From an uncultured Pseudoteredinibacter sp. (GTDB lineage Bacteria > Pseudomonadota > Gammaproteobacteria > Pseudomonadales > Cellvibrionaceae), in assembly GCF_947500695.1 (NCBI RefSeq), contig NZ_CANMSS010000013.1, forward strand, positions 62,001-126,000: a stretch of 64,000 bases of DNA. Direction: 5' to 3'. Under the pieces are notes generated by a model, which was not told the DNA's origin, searched no databases, and saw nothing but the letters and a program-made list of their open reading frames with translations. The stretch's first letter is position 1, and the number at the start of each line of letters is the position of its first letter. A program made the position numbers and the translations under genes. Shown here piece after piece: positions 60,843-64,000 of the stretch.

Positions 60843-63800
60843 CTAGGGGCTTGTGCTTGGCAGTTCAGTATCTTTGCTAGTGGAATGCTCAGATGCGTTT
60901 TCGTCAGGAAGCACATTTTTACCCGCTAGTGCTTCGTATTCAGATTCAGCTTGATCTTGGGCTTGGTCGACGGCCTGATCCAAGTTCTTAGGCAAGGTGA
61001 CTTCGAACATTGCCCCTTCGGGGGCTTCGGTGCTGCAAACGATGCTGCCACCTAATCGCTGAGTGACCAGATTAAAAACTATACTCAGGCCTAGGCCAGA
61101 TCCGCCTTTGCCTCGCTTGGTGGTAAAAAAAGGATCATAAATTTTACGCTTTATGCTTGGCGAAATTCCGACACCATCATCGCGGTGAACCAGTAACACA
61201 GATTGATCCTGGCTGTGTACATCAATATAAATATTACCCCCTTTGTTGGGCGCGCAGCCGTGTTGAATAGCGTTATTAACTAGATTGGTAATCAGCTGTG
61301 CGACGATGCCTGGGTAACTGTGCAGCACTATGTTCTCAGGGCATTGGATATGTACTTTGCAATTAGAATTTTTGACGGTCGGGGATAATGTCTCGAGAAT
61401 CTGACTGAGATAATCCTTTAGTTGTATTTTTGAAAATACCTCGTTGTGTTGATCAACGGAAACATTTTTAAAGTTGCGGATGAGTTCGGAAGAGCGGTTT
61501 AGGTTTGCCAAGATTATGCTGGTGGTTTTGATGGTATTTCTCAGGTAGCTTTTGAGGATATCTTGGGTGAGGGACCCGTCTTCAAAATTACTTTGCAGTG
61601 ATCGGCTACTATCGTGGAGATGGGATGCGGCCGTGACGCTGATACCCAGTGGTGTATTAACTTCGTGAGCCACCCCTGAAACCAGTTCTCCCAAAGCAGC
61701 CATCTTTTCTTTTTCCAGTAGTTGTTCTTGGGTTTCCATAAGCTCATCAAGAGCCTCGCCGAGTTGTTGGCCGCGCAGCTCTAGATCGTTATTTTTTTGA
61801 TGTAGCTCTTGGGTTCGGTCCGAAACCAGTTTAGAAAGCTTTCGCTTTTCCTGTTTGTGTTGGTACAACCTGAGTCGATAGAAACCCAGTAAAGCCAAAA
61901 TGATCAGCAGAGTACACGCAGCTTTGAAAGCATTTGATTGATACCACTGTGGTAGCACTTCTATGCTTATGGCTTTGTTGGGGATGGTTTCAATATTTCT
62001 GCTGTTTGTCCCTCTTAGATGAAGCGTGTAACTTCCGGGTGCTAGATTGCTAAACAGTAAGCTATGCTGGCCAGGGGGGATACTTTGCCATTGGCCTTGT
62101 TCATTTTGCAGGTTGTACTGAAATCGATTTTTTCCTGGGTTGGTAAAATCCAATATGGCTAGTTCCACGGAGAGTGTAGATTCAGCGGCCTTCATGCTGA
62201 TACTTGGCTGATTGTAAAAATTTAAAGCCTCACCATCTAGCGATACATTGCTAAAAGCAAGGTTTGCTGCTTGTTGTGGGATGTTTAATGTGTCTGGCAG
62301 TATGGAGATGAGCCCGTTTGGCGTTGAAAAAAGCAGTTCTTTGTCTGAGTAGGATACGGCTAATTTGCCTTGGCTTAAAAAATAGCCGTCGGATTGGTTT
62401 AATGGGTAAAAGCTGTTGTTTCGCTTATCAAAAACCCCTTTGCTGCCCCATAGACGGCCGACATTATCTTCGACCATGACACCAAGAAAAAACGAACCTT
62501 GAGGAGCGCTTTTTATATTATTGAGCCTCTCAAAATGGATCTTAGAGTCTTTTGTGCGACCTTCAAATAAACCGTTACTTGTGTCGGCTCGTAGAATCCC
62601 TCGTTTATCCATGTGAATGGTTTTGACATCGACACCCACTAGGTGGCTTGCGTGGAGGGCTGATTCACTGTCTGCTGAGAGTGCGTTTTCTAATGAGAAA
62701 AGCCCGTGTTCCGATGAAACCCAAAGAGTATTTTGCTGGTCAAGAATAATATTGTTGGTGTAGCTGTATATGACATTGTTGGGGGACTCCATTCGGAATT
62801 CTTGATTTTCCCCGCTAGCCAAATTAACGCGCAGCAGAGAAAGTGTATTGCAGCTAAACCATGCATGGTTTGCAATAACACTGCTGACGCCGAGGGAATC
62901 ACAAAAGTCATTTACCTTGATGTCTTCAAGAGATGCTTGGGATCTTTGGTATCGTTTTATACGACGATCCTGGTAGACAATAGCAGTGCTGCCATCGCTC
63001 AGAGTCTTTATATTGGTCAATTTTATTGGGTTCTGGTCGCTGCTTTGGCTGAAGTGTCTGAGTTCTTTGTCGACTTCTAGAAGCGATTTAGGTAGGGGGA
63101 TTTTGTCGCCGTTCTTATCTATTAAGTTGAGCCCCTCCCCGGCAAGAAGAAAACCCTCATCACCCAGTTTGCCCATGGCGCTGACTTCTTTAATATCCAG
63201 CTGGTTTTGCTTGTTATCATGACTGTAAATAATTTTACTGCCCGGCGCATTACTGTTAACAGTGCTTAAGCTTTGATTACCCGCTAAATAGGCAATCCAT
63301 ATAAGGCCGGTTTTGTCTTTTAGCATGGTGTGCACGGTATTGTTTGCCAAGCTGTTATCGAAGCCGCGCTGTGTGCTTAAAGCTCTTAGAAATCGCCCAG
63401 ATTGGCGATCGATGACGGCAATGCCTTTGCCATATACCGATGCCCAAATTTCCTGCTCATTCGCTTGGATAATGTGTCGAATGGTGGCGTGTGGTAGGGC
63501 TGGAAATTGAGAGTGACTTGGGTGGCCGCGGACAACGGTGCGGTCGTCGTCGGCCAGCCATAGTAAACCCCCTCTGTACGTGCCTACCCAAATTCTTTGC
63601 TGGGAGTCTTTAAAAAAGTTATAGGCTCTTTTCGATTCGATTTCGGGGGTATTGCTATAACTTTGCAAGGATTGAATCGTTTGGCTTTCAAGGTCGAGAA
63701 TATCGATTCCGCCATCTGTCGCGACGAGCATTTTCCCGTGCCGATCTTCAATAATATCAAACACAGTGCTATGGCTCAGCCTTTGCTCATTGGGGCCATC

Positions 63801-64000
63801 CGCTCGGTAATTGGTAAAAGTTTGCTTACCGTAGGGTAGATGGCTTATGCCGTCATAGGTTGCTGCCCAGATGCCTCCATTTTTGTCTTCATAGAGACGA
63901 TAAACTTCGTTATTGGCTAAGCTGTTGGGGTCGTCTGGATCATTTCGATAAAAGGAAAAGCGATCCAGCTCTGGGTCATAAACTGACAGAGTGGATTTTG
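60843..64000 (-). CDS. Beta-propeller two-component sensor kinase (partial, 5' end missing)
   Basis: The frame is open from 60843 to the right edge, so the N-terminus is missing; over 1050 residues are visible. Order: repeated propeller motifs (ending in GIWAATYDG, QRIWVGTYRGGLLW and similar), then a Y_Y_Y-type domain (FQYNLQNEQGQWQSIPPG), one membrane helix (AACTLLIILALLGFYRL), a coiled coil, HisKA with His in SGVAHEVNTPLGIS, and HATPase motifs (DDGVGISPSIKRKIYDPFF, GSGLGLSIV). The C-terminal tail is acidic and no REC or AraC domain follows. Periplasmic propellers of this kind usually sense polysaccharide-derived ligands. Confidence 0.9.
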   Translation of the reverse strand, partial: KSTLSVYDPELDRFSFYRNDPDDPNSLANNEVYRLYEDKNGGIWAATYDGISHLPYGKQTFTNYRADGPNEQRLSHSTVFDIIEDRHGKMLVATDGGIDILDLESQTIQSLQSYSNTPEIESKRAYNFFKDSQQRIWVGTYRGGLLWLADDDRTVVRGHPSHSQFPALPHATIRHIIQANEQEIWASVYGKGIAVIDRQSGRFLRALSTQRGFDNSLANNTVHTMLKDKTGLIWIAYLAGNQSLSTVNSNAPGSKIIYSHDNKQNQLDIKEVSAMGKLGDEGFLLAGEGLNLIDKNGDKIPLPKSLLEVDKELRHFSQSSDQNPIKLTNIKTLSDGSTAIVYQDRRIKRYQRSQASLEDIKVNDFCDSLGVSSVIANHAWFSCNTLSLLRVNLASGENQEFRMESPNNVIYSYTNNIILDQQNTLWVSSEHGLFSLENALSADSESALHASHLVGVDVKTIHMDKRGILRADTSNGLFEGRTKDSKIHFERLNNIKSAPQGSFFLGVMVEDNVGRLWGSKGVFDKRNNSFYPLNQSDGYFLSQGKLAVSYSDKELLFSTPNGLISILPDTLNIPQQAANLAFSNVSLDGEALNFYNQPSISMKAAESTLSVELAILDFTNPGKNRFQYNLQNEQGQWQSIPPGQHSLLFSNLAPGSYTLHLRGTNSRNIETIPNKAISIEVLPQWYQSNAFKAACTLLIILALLGFYRLRLYQHKQEKRKLSKLVSDRTQELHQKNNDLELRGQQLGEALDELMETQEQLLEKEKMAALGELVSGVAHEVNTPLGISVTAASHLHDSSRSLQSNFEDGSLTQDILKSYLRNTIKTTSIILANLNRSSELIRNFKNVSVDQHNEVFSKIQLKDYLSQILETLSPTVKNSNCKVHIQCPENIVLHSYPGIVAQLITNLVNNAIQHGCAPNKGGNIYIDVHSQDQSVLLVHRDDGVGISPSIKRKIYDPFFTTKRGKGGSGLGLSIVFNLVTQRLGGSIVCSTEAPEGAMFEVTLPKNLDQAVDQAQDQAESEYEALAGKNVLPDENASEHSTSKDTELPSTSP

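Overview
The window looks like the chromosome of a Gram-negative gammaproteobacterium. The evidence is a Pseudomonas-type Pil/Chp chemosensory cluster, the linked gpmI-envC-ctpA-yibQ and yibN-grxC-secB genes, an ntrBC pair, a TonB-dependent receptor and lipoprotein signals. A marine or Cellvibrio-like lineage would fit, but I cannot name a genus from this sequence alone. No rRNA or tRNA gene was recognised.

Layout. (1) 36-10476: pilJ-pilK-chpA-chpB-chpC, the second half of a twitching-motility chemosensory operon, ending at a hairpin terminator. (2) 10531-17872: rsmE; then a four-gene signalling unit (NarL-type regulator, TonB-dependent receptor, periplasmic binding protein, histidine kinase); then two small orphan genes joined by a decayed attC-like sequence; then a LuxR-type regulator. 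(3) 18117-21681: an M24 prolidase-like peptidase, a secreted amidohydrolase and a lipoprotein. (4) 22174 to about 36.2 kb: a large integron gene-cassette array with no integrase in the window. (5) 36998-43466: upp-uraA, a group of small accessory genes, a TPR protein and two small genes. (6) 43523-64000: mostly housekeeping genes (lepB, ackA, pta, a permease, yibQ, ctpA, envC, gpmI, yibN, grxC, secB, ntrC, ntrB), plus a PLP enzyme and a large beta-propeller sensor kinase cut by the right edge.

The main discovery is the cassette array, a cluster of attC sites lacking an integrase (CALIN). I find 20 complete attC sites, all in one orientation, plus several truncated or decayed ones. For 17 of 21 cassettes the first bases (G|TTRRRY at the 5' end) are the exact reverse complement of that cassette's own R'' box at its 3' end. 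The other four differ at one base. That is the pattern expected if each cassette was inserted as a circle by an integron integrase. Cassette genes are all on the + strand, mostly short, and rich in lipoproteins, small membrane proteins and unknowns.

One cassette (31277-33565) is unusual. It is 2.3 kb long and carries two translationally coupled genes, an ABC/AAA_21-type ATPase and an HNH nuclease. Together they look like a Septu (PtuA/PtuB)-type anti-phage module carried as a single cassette. Other notable cassettes encode an Imm27-like immunity protein, a GspG-like domain without a prepilin signal, a CPCC cysteine-rich protein, and a lipoprotein with four 34-residue repeats and an Excalibur-like motif. 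Three cassette genes are broken by single-base indels in homopolymers.

On the housekeeping side, ntrB is preceded by a near-perfect NtrC-binding palindrome and a GG-N10-GC sigma-54 promoter candidate, which suggests autoregulation of nitrogen control. A 117-bp element with 32-bp inverted arms lies between the permease gene and a small DUF6316-like gene.
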